DNA from: an uncultured Clostridium sp.
Lineage (GTDB): Bacteria; Bacillota; Clostridia; Lachnospirales; Lachnospiraceae
Assembly: GCA_900543885.1 (NCBI GenBank)
Contig: UQTA01000014.1
Span: 1 to 57,111, forward strand
DNA: 57,111 nt
Reading direction: 5' to 3'
The translations under genes and the position numbers were made by a program. The notes under the pieces are model-generated. The model had not been told where the DNA came from. It did no database searches and saw only the letters and a list, made by a program, of their open reading frames with translations. This document shows positions 1-9,526 of the stretch, one piece after another (position 1 is the stretch's first letter; every line of letters starts with the position of its first letter).

Positions 1-39
1 CTTCATTACTTGGTTTTTGTTCTGAATTTTCTCAAATTC

Positions 40-60
40 AAAGGTCTAAACCAGACCTTT
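40..60. other. Small hairpin near left edge
   Basis: An 8-bp perfect inverted repeat, AAAGGTCT and AGACCTTT, has a 5-nt loop. Read on the plus strand it is followed by TATTTTC, so it could be a weak terminator. Read leftward it lies in the leader transcribed from the promoter at 150-178, where it could be an rRNA-leader hairpin. The sequence does not decide between these. Confidence 0.45.
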
Positions 61-149
61 TATTTTCAGAATTTTCAAGGTTTTACATACTGTTTAATCT
101 TCAATTATCAAGGTTCTTTGTTGTTGTCTGTCTCAGCAGCAACTCATTT

Positions 150-178
150 ATATTATCACAGTCGCAACCATTTGTCAA
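150..178 (-). promoter_or_regulatory. Strong leftward sigma-A promoter
   Basis: On the minus strand a perfect TTGACA (178 to 173) is separated by 17 nt from TAATAT (155 to 150). No ORF of note lies between it and the left edge. The promoter therefore serves a gene outside the window. A long non-coding leader after a strong promoter, next to a tRNA gene near the origin, suggests an rRNA operon, but no 16S sequence is visible here. Confidence 0.6.
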
Positions 179-235
179 CAACTTTTTTAAATTTATTTTT
201 TGCTGTTTTTTCAGCTCCTCATTTGGAAAAAAGAG

Positions 236-323
236 CGGAGAAAGAGGGATTTGAACCCTCGCGCCGGTTTCCCGACCTACACCCTTAGCAGGGGCGCCTC
301 TTCGGCCTCTTGAGTATTTCTCC
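236..323 (-). tRNA. tRNA-Ser (anticodon GCU)
   Basis: The minus strand folds as a class II tRNA of 88 nt. The acceptor stem is GGAGAAA paired with TTTCTCC, with a G discriminator as expected for serine. The anticodon stem CGCCC/GGGTG encloses loop CTGCTAA, giving anticodon GCU. There is a long variable arm, and the T arm is GAGGG TTCAAAT CCCTC. The 3' CCA is not encoded: the discriminator is followed by CTCTTTTTT, a T-run that may also end transcription. It reads codons AGC and AGU. Confidence 0.95.
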
Positions 324-520
324 GAATTCATAATTTCCTTATGATGGTCTTGATCAGACATACTTGTCCGTCAGACGCATGTAGTATTATACTAAACCAT
401 ATTATAACTGTCAAGAGTATTTTTTGATTTTTTTTAAGTTTTTTCTGCTATTTTTATATGTTTTTTATACCACGCTGAAATGAAACGTTTATTTTCACTT
501 TGAAAGGGGCATAAAAGCGG

Positions 521-686
521 AAATGCTGCAAAATACAGCTGCGATCTTCTGTTATCCAGCTGCTCTGCCCCCTTAAAAGCATCTGTACCAGCAAGAACGG
601 ACTTTATCCGAACTTAAGATACAAATGCAGCAAGAAGCTGTGCAGATAATGGATTTAGAAAATATATGCCGTATTTTGCAGCACTC
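521..686 (-). repeat. Foldback repeat family A, decayed copy (A2)
   Basis: This palindromic element lies between the tRNA and gyrA. Its ends are TGCTGCAAAATAC at 524-536 and the inverse at 671-683. It aligns over its whole length, in reverse orientation, with the better copy at 18466-18639: shared blocks include the end motif TGCAAAAT, the TATCCAG segment, the central CGGAC-type hairpin and the GAAGCTGTGCAGA segment. Divergence is considerable. The rest of 324-721 is AT-rich, with no gene seen. Confidence 0.7.
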
Positions 687-721
687 CCATTTATAAACGT
701 TCTTTGACTCTACATCAAAAC

Positions 722-3238
722 TTATTCTTCTGTCTGATTTTCTTCCGTCTCATCAGAAGAATCTTCTTCCATTTCTTCTTCACTATCCCTGGTAGAACTT
801 TCTCTTACCTTAGCAATGCTTGCAACCTTAATATCAGAATCCTGATCAATGTTCATCAGTTTCACACCTGAAGTATTTCTGCCAATCACAGAAATGTCAT
901 CTACAAACATACGGATCACAATACCCTCCGTAGTAATAAGCATGATCTCACGGCCGTCATTTACCAGTTTTGCTCCTACCAGATATCCAGTCTTTTCTGT
1001 TACCTTATAGCAGAGTACACCCTTACCACCGCGGATCTGTGCATTAAATTCGCTGATCAGGGTACGCTTGCCAAGACCATTTTCAGATACAACTAACAGA
1101 TGTTCGCCCTGGCTTTCCATCTGCATGCCGATCACTTCATCATCTTCATCAAACCGCATGCCAATAACGCCCATGGAAACACGGCCTGTAACTCTTACAT
1201 CTGTTTCCTTAAAGCGGATGCACATGCCCTTCTTTGTCACAAGGAAGATATCCTGGGTATTGTCTGTTGCCTTTACTTCGATCAGTTCGTCGTCATCGCG
1301 CAATACAATCGCCTGCAGTCCGTTCTTACGCACATTTTCGTATTCCAACATCGGAGTCTTCTTTACCATACCCTTCTTTGTGGCCATGAACAGGTATTTG
1401 TCTTCATTCAGTTCACGCATTGGGATAATAGCGGTAATCTTTTCTCCCGGCTGCATCTGCAGCAGATTTACAATGGCTGTTCCGCGGGCAGTACGTCCTG
1501 CTTCCGGGATCTCATATGCCTTGATCCTGTATACACGGCCTGTATTGGTAAAGAACATCATATAGTGATGATTGGTCGTCATAAGAAGGTCCTCAATGTA
1601 ATCCTCCTCAATGGTCTGCATTCCCTTAATGCCTTTACCTCCACGGTTCTGACTTCTAAAATTATCTACGTCCATACGCTTGATGTAACCTAAATGGGTC
1701 ATGGCGATCACGGTATCTTCATCCGGGATCAGATCTTCCATGGACATATCATCATCATAGCCAATGGCAGTTCTTCTGTCATCACCATATTTTTCAGCAA
1801 TCACGCTGATTTCTTCTTTGATCACAGTTAAAAGTTTCTTCTCATCTGCCAGGATTGCCTTTAACTCTGCAATACGGATCTGAAGCTCCTTATATTCATT
1901 TTCAAGTTTCTCACGTTCCAGACCTGTAAGAGCACGCAGTCTCATGTCTACGATTGCCTGAGCCTGTGCGTCACTTAAGCCGAAACGATCCATCAACTGA
2001 TTTTTTGCATCTGCTACATTGGCAGAACCGCGGATAATACGGATCACTTCGTCAATGTGGTCTAAAGCGATCAGCAAGCCCTGTAAAATATGAGCACGTT
2101 CCTCTGCCTTATTTAAATCATACTGAGTCCTGCGCCTTACTACATCCTCCTGATGGCCAATATAGCAGTCCAGCATCTGATGCAGATTCATAACCTTAGG
2201 TTCATTGTTCACCAGAGCCAGCATGATCACGCCAAATGTATCCTGCAGCTGTGTATGCTTTAACAGCTGGTTTAAAATAACATTTGCATTTACATCACGG
2301 CGCAGTTCAATATTGATACGCATACCTTCACGGTTTGATTCATCACCGATATAGGTAATGCCGTCGATTTTCTTTTCTTTTACCAGTTCAGCGATCTTTT
2401 CAATGAGTCTGGCTTTATTTACCATATACGGAAGCTCTGTAACGATAATACGTGACTTGCCATTTGGCATAGTCTCGATATTCGTCACAGCTCTTACTTT
2501 GATCTTTGCGCGGCCGGTGCGGTAAGCTTCCTCTATGCCCCGTTTTCCCAAAATGGTAGCTCCTGTAGGGAAATCAGGTCCCTTAATGATCTCCATGATC
2601 TCCTCTAAAGAGGTTTCACGGTCCTCACTTACACGGTTGTCGATCATCTTTACAACTGCCGCAATAACTTCACGCAGGTTGTGGGGCGGAATATTAGTCG
2701 CCATACCAACAGCGATACCGGAAGTACCGTTTACTAACAGGTTTGGGAATCTGGAAGGCAGAACAACCGGCTCTTTTTCTGTTTCATCAAAGTTTGGTAT
2801 GAAATCTACGGTATTTTTATTGATGTCAGCCAGCATTTCCATGGAAATACGGCTTAAACGGGCCTCTGTATATCGCATAGCAGCAGCACCGTCACCATCC
2901 ACGGAACCAAAGTTTCCATGTCCATCTACCAACGGATATCTGGTAGACCAGTCCTGTGCCATATTGACCAATGCCCCGTAAATGGAGCTGTCGCCATGAG
3001 GATGATATTTACCCATTGTATCACCAACGATACGGGCACACTTACGATGTGGCTTATCCGGTCCGTTGTTTAACTCTATCATAGAAAACAGCACACGGCG
3101 CTGTACCGGCTTTAAGCCGTCTCTGGCGTCAGGAAGTGCTCTAGCGCTGATAACACTCATGGCATAGTCAATATAGGACTGTTCCATGGTCTTTTTAAGG
3201 TCCACGTCATGAACCTTGTCAAATACATTCGGTTCCAT
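722..3238 (-). CDS. gyrA: DNA gyrase subunit A
   Basis: This is the 838-aa breakage-reunion subunit of gyrase, which with GyrB introduces negative supercoils. The N-terminal winged-helix/tower region carries the QRDR motif around residues 80-90 (HPHGDSS) and the catalytic tyrosine Y123 in AAMRYTEARL. The C-terminal beta-pinwheel has a GyrA box-like QNRGGKG, which separates gyrase from topoisomerase IV, and the protein ends in a very acidic tail. The residue matching E. coli D87 is glycine (G88), which seems usual in this family of bacteria. The start is supported by AAAGGAG upstream. It is the last gene of the leftward dnaA-dnaN-recF-gyrB-gyrA block, 44 nt after gyrB. Confidence 0.98.
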   Translation of the reverse strand: MEPNVFDKVHDVDLKKTMEQSYIDYAMSVISARALPDARDGLKPVQRRVLFSMIELNNGPDKPHRKCARIVGDTMGKYHPHGDSSIYGALVNMAQDWSTRYPLVDGHGNFGSVDGDGAAAMRYTEARLSRISMEMLADINKNTVDFIPNFDETEKEPVVLPSRFPNLLVNGTSGIAVGMATNIPPHNLREVIAAVVKMIDNRVSEDRETSLEEIMEIIKGPDFPTGATILGKRGIEEAYRTGRAKIKVRAVTNIETMPNGKSRIIVTELPYMVNKARLIEKIAELVKEKKIDGITYIGDESNREGMRINIELRRDVNANVILNQLLKHTQLQDTFGVIMLALVNNEPKVMNLHQMLDCYIGHQEDVVRRRTQYDLNKAEERAHILQGLLIALDHIDEVIRIIRGSANVADAKNQLMDRFGLSDAQAQAIVDMRLRALTGLEREKLENEYKELQIRIAELKAILADEKKLLTVIKEEISVIAEKYGDDRRTAIGYDDDMSMEDLIPDEDTVIAMTHLGYIKRMDVDNFRSQNRGGKGIKGMQTIEEDYIEDLLMTTNHHYMMFFTNTGRVYRIKAYEIPEAGRTARGTAIVNLLQMQPGEKITAIIPMRELNEDKYLFMATKKGMVKKTPMLEYENVRKNGLQAIVLRDDDELIEVKATDNTQDIFLVTKKGMCIRFKETDVRVTGRVSMGVIGMRFDEDDEVIGMQMESQGEHLLVVSENGLGKRTLISEFNAQIRGGKGVLCYKVTEKTGYLVGAKLVNDGREIMLITTEGIVIRMFVDDISVIGRNTSGVKLMNIDQDSDIKVASIAKVRESSTRDSEEEMEEDSSDETEENQTEE

Positions 3239-3282
3239 AATTTATCTCCTTTATGCGTAAACAAACAATTCCCTTGATTTAG

Positions 3283-5196
3283 TTAAATATCCAGGTTCTT
3301 AACTTTCTTTGCATTCTGGGCAATGAAATCACGTCTTGGCTCTACCTGATCACCCATCAAAGTGGTAAAAGTAAGGTCTACTTCCGATGTGGTCTCTTCA
3401 TCCATGGTCACACGCAGTAAAATACGGCGCTCCGGATCCATGGTTGTCTCCCAAAGCTGCTCTGCATCCATTTCTCCCAGACCTTTATAACGCTGGATCT
3501 TGTTGCTGTTGTCACGGCCAATGTCCATGAGAATGGAATTTAATTCTTCATCACTGTAAGCATACCATACTTTTTTGTTTTTCTCGATCTTGTATAACGG
3601 CGGCTGAGCCAGATATACATATCCCTGCTTGATCAATTCCGGCATAAAACGATAAATAAATGTAAGGAGCAGCGTGCTGATATGTGCACCATCCACATCC
3701 GCATCGGTCATGATGATAATCTTGTGATAGCGAAGCTTACTGATATCAAAATCATCATGAATGCCGGTACCAAATGCAGTGATCATAGCCTTGATTTCTG
3801 CGTTGGCATATACTTTATCCATTCTTGCCTTTTCTACGTTTAAGATCTTGCCGCGAAGAGGAAGGATCGCCTGGGTAGCTCTGGAACGAGCCGTTTTTGC
3901 GGAACCGCCTGCAGAATCTCCCTCTACGATGTAGATCTCACAATTTTCCGGGTTTTTGTCAGAACAGTCTGCCAGCTTTCCCGGAAGAGCCATGCCGTCT
4001 AACGCGGATTTACGCCGTGTCAGGTCTCTTGCTTTTCTTGCCGCAGCTCTTGCACGCTGTGCCAGGATAGACTTTTCACACATAACCTTGGCAACTGCCG
4101 GGTTCTGCTCTAAGAAATAGGTCAGCTGCTCGCTTACAATACTGTCTACAGCCGTTCTGGCCTCGCTGTTGCCCAGTTTCTGCTTGGTCTGGCCTTCAAA
4201 CTGAGGCTCACTGATCTTAACGCTGATAATGGCTGTAAGGCCTTCACGGATATCTTCACCTGAAAGACTTTCTTCATTGTCTTTTAACAGTTTATTCTTT
4301 CTTGCATAGTCATTAAATGTCTTTGTAAGGGCATTCTTAAAACCGGTCAGATGGGTACCGCCTTCCGGAGTATTAATGTTATTTACAAATGTATAAATGT
4401 TCTCTGTATAAGAATCATTATGCTGCATGGAAACTTCTACATAGACGCCTTCTTTTGTTCCTTCGCAGTAAAGTACATTTTCATACAGAGGTGCTTTTCC
4501 CTTGTTTAAATAAGTGACGAACTCCCTGATACCGCCTTCATAGTGGAAAGTTTCTTCTTTTTTGTCTTCTCTGTCATCTCTTAAGATGATCTTTAAATTC
4601 TTGGTCAGAAAAGCGGTTTCTCTTAAACGGATCCGTAAAGTGTCATAATCGTATACTGTTTCCTCAAAAATTTCCTTATCCGGAAGAAAGGTAACTGTAG
4701 TACCATGTTTATCCAAACTGCAGTCTCCCACCACTTTTAACGGATAACATACTTTTCCTCTTTCATAACGCTGCTTATAAATATGTCCATCACGGTATAC
4801 CAAAACTTCCAGCCACTCAGACAACGCGTTAACAACAGACGCACCTACACCATGGAGTCCGCCTGAAACCTTATAACCGCCGTTTCCGAATTTACCGCCT
4901 GCATGAAGAATGGTAAATACAACCTCTACTGCAGGAAGTCCCGCTTTTTTCTGGATATCTACTGGAATTCCACGGCCATCATCAATTACGGTAATGGAAT
5001 TATCCGGATTAATGGTCACATCAATAGAATCGCAGTATCCTGCCAGTGCCTCATCCACTGCATTATCTACGATCTCATAAACCAGATGATGGAGTCCGCG
5101 GGCAGATGTGCTGCCAATGTACATACCAGGGCGCTTTCTTACCGCCTCAAGTCCTTCCAGAATCTGAATCTGATCTGCTCCGTACTGCTCTCCCAT
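3283..5196 (-). CDS. gyrB: DNA gyrase subunit B
   Basis: This is the 637-aa ATPase subunit of gyrase. The N-terminal GHKL fold shows EIVDNAVDEA, DDGRGIPV and the ATP-lid GGLHGVGASVVNALS. A transducer domain follows. The TOPRIM domain around residues 425-540 has EGDSAGGSA and the metal-binding DADVDGAH. The C-terminal motif includes QRYKGLGEM, and the protein ends in RRDFIAQNA, as GyrB does. Length is normal for the short Gram-positive type. An AAAGGAAG ribosome-binding site lies just before ATG. It is 80 nt downstream of recF and likely co-transcribed with gyrA. Confidence 0.98.
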   Translation of the reverse strand: MGEQYGADQIQILEGLEAVRKRPGMYIGSTSARGLHHLVYEIVDNAVDEALAGYCDSIDVTINPDNSITVIDDGRGIPVDIQKKAGLPAVEVVFTILHAGGKFGNGGYKVSGGLHGVGASVVNALSEWLEVLVYRDGHIYKQRYERGKVCYPLKVVGDCSLDKHGTTVTFLPDKEIFEETVYDYDTLRIRLRETAFLTKNLKIILRDDREDKKEETFHYEGGIREFVTYLNKGKAPLYENVLYCEGTKEGVYVEVSMQHNDSYTENIYTFVNNINTPEGGTHLTGFKNALTKTFNDYARKNKLLKDNEESLSGEDIREGLTAIISVKISEPQFEGQTKQKLGNSEARTAVDSIVSEQLTYFLEQNPAVAKVMCEKSILAQRARAAARKARDLTRRKSALDGMALPGKLADCSDKNPENCEIYIVEGDSAGGSAKTARSRATQAILPLRGKILNVEKARMDKVYANAEIKAMITAFGTGIHDDFDISKLRYHKIIIMTDADVDGAHISTLLLTFIYRFMPELIKQGYVYLAQPPLYKIEKNKKVWYAYSDEELNSILMDIGRDNSNKIQRYKGLGEMDAEQLWETTMDPERRILLRVTMDEETTSEVDLTFTTLMGDQVEPRRDFIAQNAKKVKNLDI

Positions 5197-5276
5197 GTTC
5201 TATATCTTCCTTTCTTTCTCAGGCAACAGTCTTAGGTTCTTTCACCGTTTTCTCTGTAACCTGTGTATCTGTATGA

Positions 5277-6362
5277 TTAATTTTGGCTTGTAACTTTTCC
5301 CTCTTCCACTTTGAAGATCTTATCAATGTGGAACCTGTGGTTCACAAAATCCTCCAGACCGGTACATGTGATCATGGTCTGGATATCCTGTATGGCATCT
5401 AAAAGCTGGTTCTGACGGCTGCTGTCAAGTTCAGACAGCACATCATCCAGAAGAAGAACCGGATCATCCCGGCTGATCTTTTTGACCAGCTCAAGCTCTG
5501 AAAGTTTTAAAGATAAAGCTGCCGTCCTCTGCTGGCCCTGGGAACCGAACCTGCGGATATCAATGCCATTGACGACAAAACTGATATCATCCCTGTGTGG
5601 ACCTGCCAGCGTGGTTTTCTGCTTCATATCCTGCAGCCGGCTTTTTCTGATCGCTTCTTCCAGCTCATCTTCCTCTGTATCCGGATCATAGACCACTTCA
5701 ATGTTTTCTTTTCCTCCGGAAAGCTTTGTATGCAGTTCTTTGATAATGCCGCCCAGCTGATTTATAAAGTTTCTGCGTGCTTTGATCACTTCTTTTCCAA
5801 AGCGCACCAGCTGTTCATCCCATACATCCAGTGTTGCCTCATATTCCGGATGAAAAACAAGTTCTTTTAAAAGTTTATTTCTCTGGAGAAGGACTTTATT
5901 ATACTGGACTAAAGAATGAACATACACCTTATCCAGCTGACAAAGCTCCATGTCAATAAATCGTCTTCGCTCCGAAGGGCCATTTTTTATAATATTTAAA
6001 TCCTCCGGCGAAAAAAACACTACATTTACCATGCCAAACAGCTGACTGGCCTTTCGGATAGGGACACCATCTACCGCGATCCCCTTTGTCTTATTTTTCT
6101 TTAAATGCATATCAATGCGGCAGGGAACTGCACCTTTTCGGATCTGGAGCTTAATATGGGATTCCTCTTCTCCAAACCGGATCATATCCTTGTCTTTCGC
6201 CCCTCTGTGGGACTTGGTGGTACAGCATACATAAACTGCCTCCAGGATATTGGTCTTTCCCTGAGCATTGTCGCCGTAGAGAATATTGGTTCCCTGACTC
6301 AATTCCATATGCAGTTCTTCATAATTGCGGTAATTCTTAAGTTCTATGGATTCGATGGTCAT
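5277..6362 (-). CDS. recF: DNA replication/repair protein RecF
   Basis: This is a 361-aa SMC-like ATPase that helps load RecA at gaps through RecFOR and acts in stalled-fork repair. Walker A is GDNAQGKTN near residue 31. The ABC-type signature is FGSQGQQRTAALSLKLSE and Walker B is LLLDDVLSELD near the C terminus. The N-terminal ELKNYRNYEEL is typical of the family. It sits in the conserved dnaN-S4-recF-gyrB order, 24 nt after the S4-domain gene, consistent with one operon. Confidence 0.97.
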   Translation of the reverse strand: MTIESIELKNYRNYEELHMELSQGTNILYGDNAQGKTNILEAVYVCCTTKSHRGAKDKDMIRFGEEESHIKLQIRKGAVPCRIDMHLKKNKTKGIAVDGVPIRKASQLFGMVNVVFFSPEDLNIIKNGPSERRRFIDMELCQLDKVYVHSLVQYNKVLLQRNKLLKELVFHPEYEATLDVWDEQLVRFGKEVIKARRNFINQLGGIIKELHTKLSGGKENIEVVYDPDTEEDELEEAIRKSRLQDMKQKTTLAGPHRDDISFVVNGIDIRRFGSQGQQRTAALSLKLSELELVKKISRDDPVLLLDDVLSELDSSRQNQLLDAIQDIQTMITCTGLEDFVNHRFHIDKIFKVEEGKVTSQN

Positions 6363-6386
6363 AGAGATTCTCTTTCAACAGTTAAA

Positions 6387-6596
6387 TTATTTAATGATCT
6401 TAATGGTCTGGCCTTCATAAGTGACAACATCACCGTCTACCAGTTTCTTTCCTCTCTGGAAAGCCTGTTCACCATTGACATATACAAGACCGTCTTCAAT
6501 GGCATATTTTGCGTCTACACCAGACTCAACCAAGCCTGCAGCCTTTAAGGCCTGACCCAGTTTAATATATTCATCCCTTAATTTGATGGTTTCCAT
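6387..6596 (-). CDS. yaaA: S4-domain RNA-binding protein, YaaA type
   Basis: This is a 69-aa protein that is essentially one S4 RNA-binding fold: the segment from IKLGQALKAAGL through AKYAIEDGLVYVNGE matches it. Small S4 proteins between dnaN and recF are conserved in Firmicutes, and the B. subtilis homologue is tied to ribosome or 50S biogenesis. The ATG at 6596 is chosen because AAAGGAA precedes it at proper spacing. An upstream in-frame ATG would add 13 residues with no family similarity. It lies between dnaN and recF on the same strand. Confidence 0.92.
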   Translation of the reverse strand: METIKLRDEYIKLGQALKAAGLVESGVDAKYAIEDGLVYVNGEQAFQRGKKLVDGDVVTYEGQTIKIIK

Positions 6597-6663
6597 ATTT
6601 GCCGTAATTCCTTTCTGTCCGCATTTGGCGGACATCTATAAATTTAAAATGCATATTTATGCA

Positions 6664-7782
6664 TTATACTGCAGCTGCATTAAAGTTAACCGGAAGGATC
6701 AGATAGATATAGTTTTCTTCCTCGTCCTTGATAAAGCAAGGGGACTTTGGATTCATCATGTAAATATTGATCTCTTCATCATCGATCACACGGAGGGCAT
6801 CGATCAAAAACTTAGGATTAAAGCCGATCATAATGTCCTTTCCTGTTTTATGGATCATCAGTTCTGCATTCATGGAACCGAAACTGGAATTTAACTTTAA
6901 TTCCATGGAGTTATCGCCTACATTCAGGATCAGAGGTTTTTTATCATTTTCCCGGATCAGGATGGTAGCGCGCTCGATACAATCTAAAAATTCTTTTTTA
7001 TTAATAGTGACTTTTGTTTCATAATCACTGGAAAGCATCTGGTTGATGCGGAAATATTCACCTTCGATCAGGCGTGAAACCACGATCGTCTGGTCAAATT
7101 CAAATAAAATATGGTTTGCGCTGAAATAAATCAGCACCTCTTTTTCATTGTCGCCGCCTAAAATCTTACTGATTTCGCTTAATGTTTTTCCTGGAACGAT
7201 CACTTTTGTATTTTCATAGTGATCTTTTAAGGTAACATTGCGGATGGAGATGCGATGTCCGTCTAAAGATACCACTTTTAACTGATTTTCATTTACTTCA
7301 AATAATTCACCGGACATCATTTTATTGCTGTCGTTTGGTGAAATAGAGAAAATAGTCTGCTGAATTACTTCTTTTAAAGTGAACTGAGATAATGTAATAT
7401 ATTTGTTTTTTTCAATATAAGGAATGTAGGAAAATTCATCTCCGTCACGGCCCTGGATATTGAATACTGAATTTTCGCAGCTGATGGTTGTATTAAATTT
7501 ATCATCAGATTCAATGGTAACGACTGCATTCTGGCTGGATACGCGTCTGGTGATCTCGGAAAAAAGTTTTGCATCCAGTGCGATTTTTCCATGCTCAAGG
7601 ATCTCACCATTTACAGTTGTTTCAATACCAAGTTCCATGTCATTTCCTGTCAGTTTGATCTCACCGGAAGAAGCATCGATAAGGATACATTCTAAAATAG
7701 ACATAGTGGTTTTAGAGGGAACGGCCTTCATAACAATACTGATGCCATTGACAATATCATCTTTCTGAAATCTGAGCTTCAT
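6664..7782 (-). CDS. dnaN: DNA polymerase III sliding clamp (beta)
   Basis: This is a 372-aa processivity clamp that dimerises round DNA and tethers polymerase III. Three clamp-fold repeats are recognisable, starting MKLRFQKDDIVNGISIVMKAVPSK and ending with the conserved hydrophobic tail YLILPVNF, the usual C-terminal peptide near the protein-binding cleft. Length is normal. The start at 7782 is preceded by AAAGGAAG. It is separated from dnaA by 281 nt that hold DnaA boxes, so it may be driven by its own promoter as well as by dnaA read-through. Confidence 0.97.
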   Translation of the reverse strand: MKLRFQKDDIVNGISIVMKAVPSKTTMSILECILIDASSGEIKLTGNDMELGIETTVNGEILEHGKIALDAKLFSEITRRVSSQNAVVTIESDDKFNTTISCENSVFNIQGRDGDEFSYIPYIEKNKYITLSQFTLKEVIQQTIFSISPNDSNKMMSGELFEVNENQLKVVSLDGHRISIRNVTLKDHYENTKVIVPGKTLSEISKILGGDNEKEVLIYFSANHILFEFDQTIVVSRLIEGEYFRINQMLSSDYETKVTINKKEFLDCIERATILIRENDKKPLILNVGDNSMELKLNSSFGSMNAELMIHKTGKDIMIGFNPKFLIDALRVIDDEEINIYMMNPKSPCFIKDEEENYIYLILPVNFNAAAV

Positions 7783-8063
7783 AATTGTTGATAACTTCCT
7801 TTCTGAGTTGTTCGTGTTTGGTTGCCCTCTGATAGGGTATATAAAGAATTATTTTTCGTAGAAACCGTAGTAGGGGCTGTGAATTTGTGTAAAAGTGGAA
7901 AAACCCCAGAAAAACCGCGAAAAAATGGTTGTGGAAAGCATTGTGGAAACTGTCCACATTTTTCTGGAATATCTGAAAAGTTATCCACAGGGTAAAAATT
8001 TAAAAATTTACGCAAAAACCCGGCCGAAATCCATCAACAGTCTATCCACAACTTTTTCACAGG
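7783..8063. other. oriC sub-region between dnaA and dnaN
   Basis: This gap of about 280 nt has no gene. It contains a perfect DnaA box TTATCCACA at 7981-7989, a near-match CTATCCACA at 8042-8050, and several TGTGGA/TCCACA half-matches at 7928-7960. An AT-rich stretch at 7991-8011 (AAAATTTAAAAATTTA) directly follows the perfect box and is the best candidate for the unwinding element. Together with the cluster on the other side of dnaA it forms a bipartite origin, as in B. subtilis. The assignment rests on boxes and gene context; no skew calculation was made. Confidence 0.8.
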
Positions 8064-9434
8064 TTATTGTGGATTGATTTTTTTCTTCAAAATCTCAATC
8101 GTATTTTTAAGATTCTCATCCTTATTCATATCTGCAGCGATCTTTTCGGCTCCGTGGATGATCGTAGTGTGATCACGTCCTCCTAAAATGCGGCCGATGG
8201 ACTGCAGAGGAGTTTCTGTCATATTACGGCACAGGTACATAACGATCTGTCTTGGGTAAACGATCTCTTTTGTACGCTTCTGGGAAGAAATATCCAAAGG
8301 TGTGATGCCAAAATGATCGGAAACGATCTGGATGATCAGATTTGGCGTTACTTCCCGCTGGGCATTTGGGGAAATAATATCTTTTAAGGCTTCTTCTGCC
8401 AGACCTAAGGTAATATCACATTTGTTTAAGCGGGAGAGAGCGACGATCTTTGTGAGGGCACCTTCCAGCTCACGGATATTGGATTTAATATTGGTGGCAA
8501 TATATTTAATTACTTCATTATCAATATTATAGCCTTCCATTTCTTCTTTTTTGCGCAGAATGGCCATACGGGTCTCATAATCCGGAGACTGAATGTCTAC
8601 AGTGAGGCCCCATTCAAAACGGGAACGCAGACGTTCTTCCAGAGTTTCAATTTCTTTCGGAGGTTTATCGGAAGATATGATAATCTGCTTCTTTGATTCA
8701 TATAATGTATTAAAGGTATGGAAAAATTCCTCCTGGGTACTTTCCTTTCCTATAATAAATTGGATATCATCAATAAGAAGAACATCATTATTGCGGTATT
8801 TTTCACGGAATTCCGTAGTAGTAATGTTATTTTTGTTACGGATCGCATCGATCAGCTCATTGGTAAAGGTTTCAGAGCTGACATAAAGGATCTTTGCACT
8901 TGGGTTGTTTTTTAAAATAAAATGAGCAATTGCGTGCATCAGATGGGTTTTTCCAAGACCAACGCCTCCGTAGATGAAGAGAGGATTGTAGATCTCTCCA
9001 GGAGATTCCGCAACTGCAAGAGCTGCTGCATGAGCTAAGTTGTTGTTGGAACCTACAACGAAGGTATCGAAGGTATATTTCGGATTCAAGTTGGCACTTT
9101 GGATCACATCAGGGCTCACAACTGCTTTATTTTTCTGGATCAGGGAAGGCGCCTGCTCTTTTTTTTCTTCCTCGATCTGGTCTTTTACCTTAAAATCGAC
9201 GTCACAATCCTGGTCAAGGAATTCTGAAATAGTAACTTGCAGCAAAAGGCCGTATTTCTTTTTTACATAGGCTAAAAATGTCTGTTCCGGAACGATGATG
9301 GTAACAGTGTTTCCTTTAAAAGCATAGGGAGTTAAAGGCTGGAGCCATGTCCGGTAGGAAACATCGGATACTTCATGTTCTTCTTTTAAAATCAGTAGGA
9401 TTTTTTCCCAGTTTTCTTTAATTTTATCTATCAT
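8064..9434 (-). CDS. dnaA: Chromosomal replication initiator DnaA
   Basis: This is a 456-aa AAA+ initiator that binds DnaA boxes and melts the origin. Domain I at the N terminus has the WEKIL...SYRTWLQPL segment, followed by a variable linker of about 40 residues. The AAA+ domain has Walker A GGVGLGKTHL, Walker B LLIDDIQFI and the sensor/arginine-finger segment RLRSRFEWGL. The C-terminal DNA-binding domain carries the signature GGRDHTTIIHG. The ATG at 9434 is preferred because CAGGAGA lies 7-8 nt upstream. A longer reading from 9482 adds 16 residues, lacks a ribosome-binding site and overlaps the likely promoter. Confidence 0.97.
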   Translation of the reverse strand: MIDKIKENWEKILLILKEEHEVSDVSYRTWLQPLTPYAFKGNTVTIIVPEQTFLAYVKKKYGLLLQVTISEFLDQDCDVDFKVKDQIEEEKKEQAPSLIQKNKAVVSPDVIQSANLNPKYTFDTFVVGSNNNLAHAAALAVAESPGEIYNPLFIYGGVGLGKTHLMHAIAHFILKNNPSAKILYVSSETFTNELIDAIRNKNNITTTEFREKYRNNDVLLIDDIQFIIGKESTQEEFFHTFNTLYESKKQIIISSDKPPKEIETLEERLRSRFEWGLTVDIQSPDYETRMAILRKKEEMEGYNIDNEVIKYIATNIKSNIRELEGALTKIVALSRLNKCDITLGLAEEALKDIISPNAQREVTPNLIIQIVSDHFGITPLDISSQKRTKEIVYPRQIVMYLCRNMTETPLQSIGRILGGRDHTTIIHGAEKIAADMNKDENLKNTIEILKKKINPQ

Positions 9435-9482
9435 TTTCCGTCTCCTGAAACTGTAGTGCAGAATTGCCCAATCTAAGTACAT

Positions 9483-9513
9483 TGTATACTAAAGCCCTTT
9501 TTTTTTCAATCAA
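9483..9513 (-). promoter_or_regulatory. Probable dnaA promoter
   Basis: On the minus strand TTGATT (9513 to 9508) and TATACA (9488 to 9483) are separated by 19 nt, which is longer than ideal. A DnaA box at 9527-9535 sits just upstream, so autoregulation by DnaA is likely. This is inferred from sequence only. Confidence 0.4.
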
Positions 9514-9526
9514 AAGTGAAAAATAT

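Noticed and set aside
9435..9482. Longer DnaA start at 9482
   Set aside because: It lacks a ribosome-binding site, adds non-conserved residues and overlaps the probable promoter -10.
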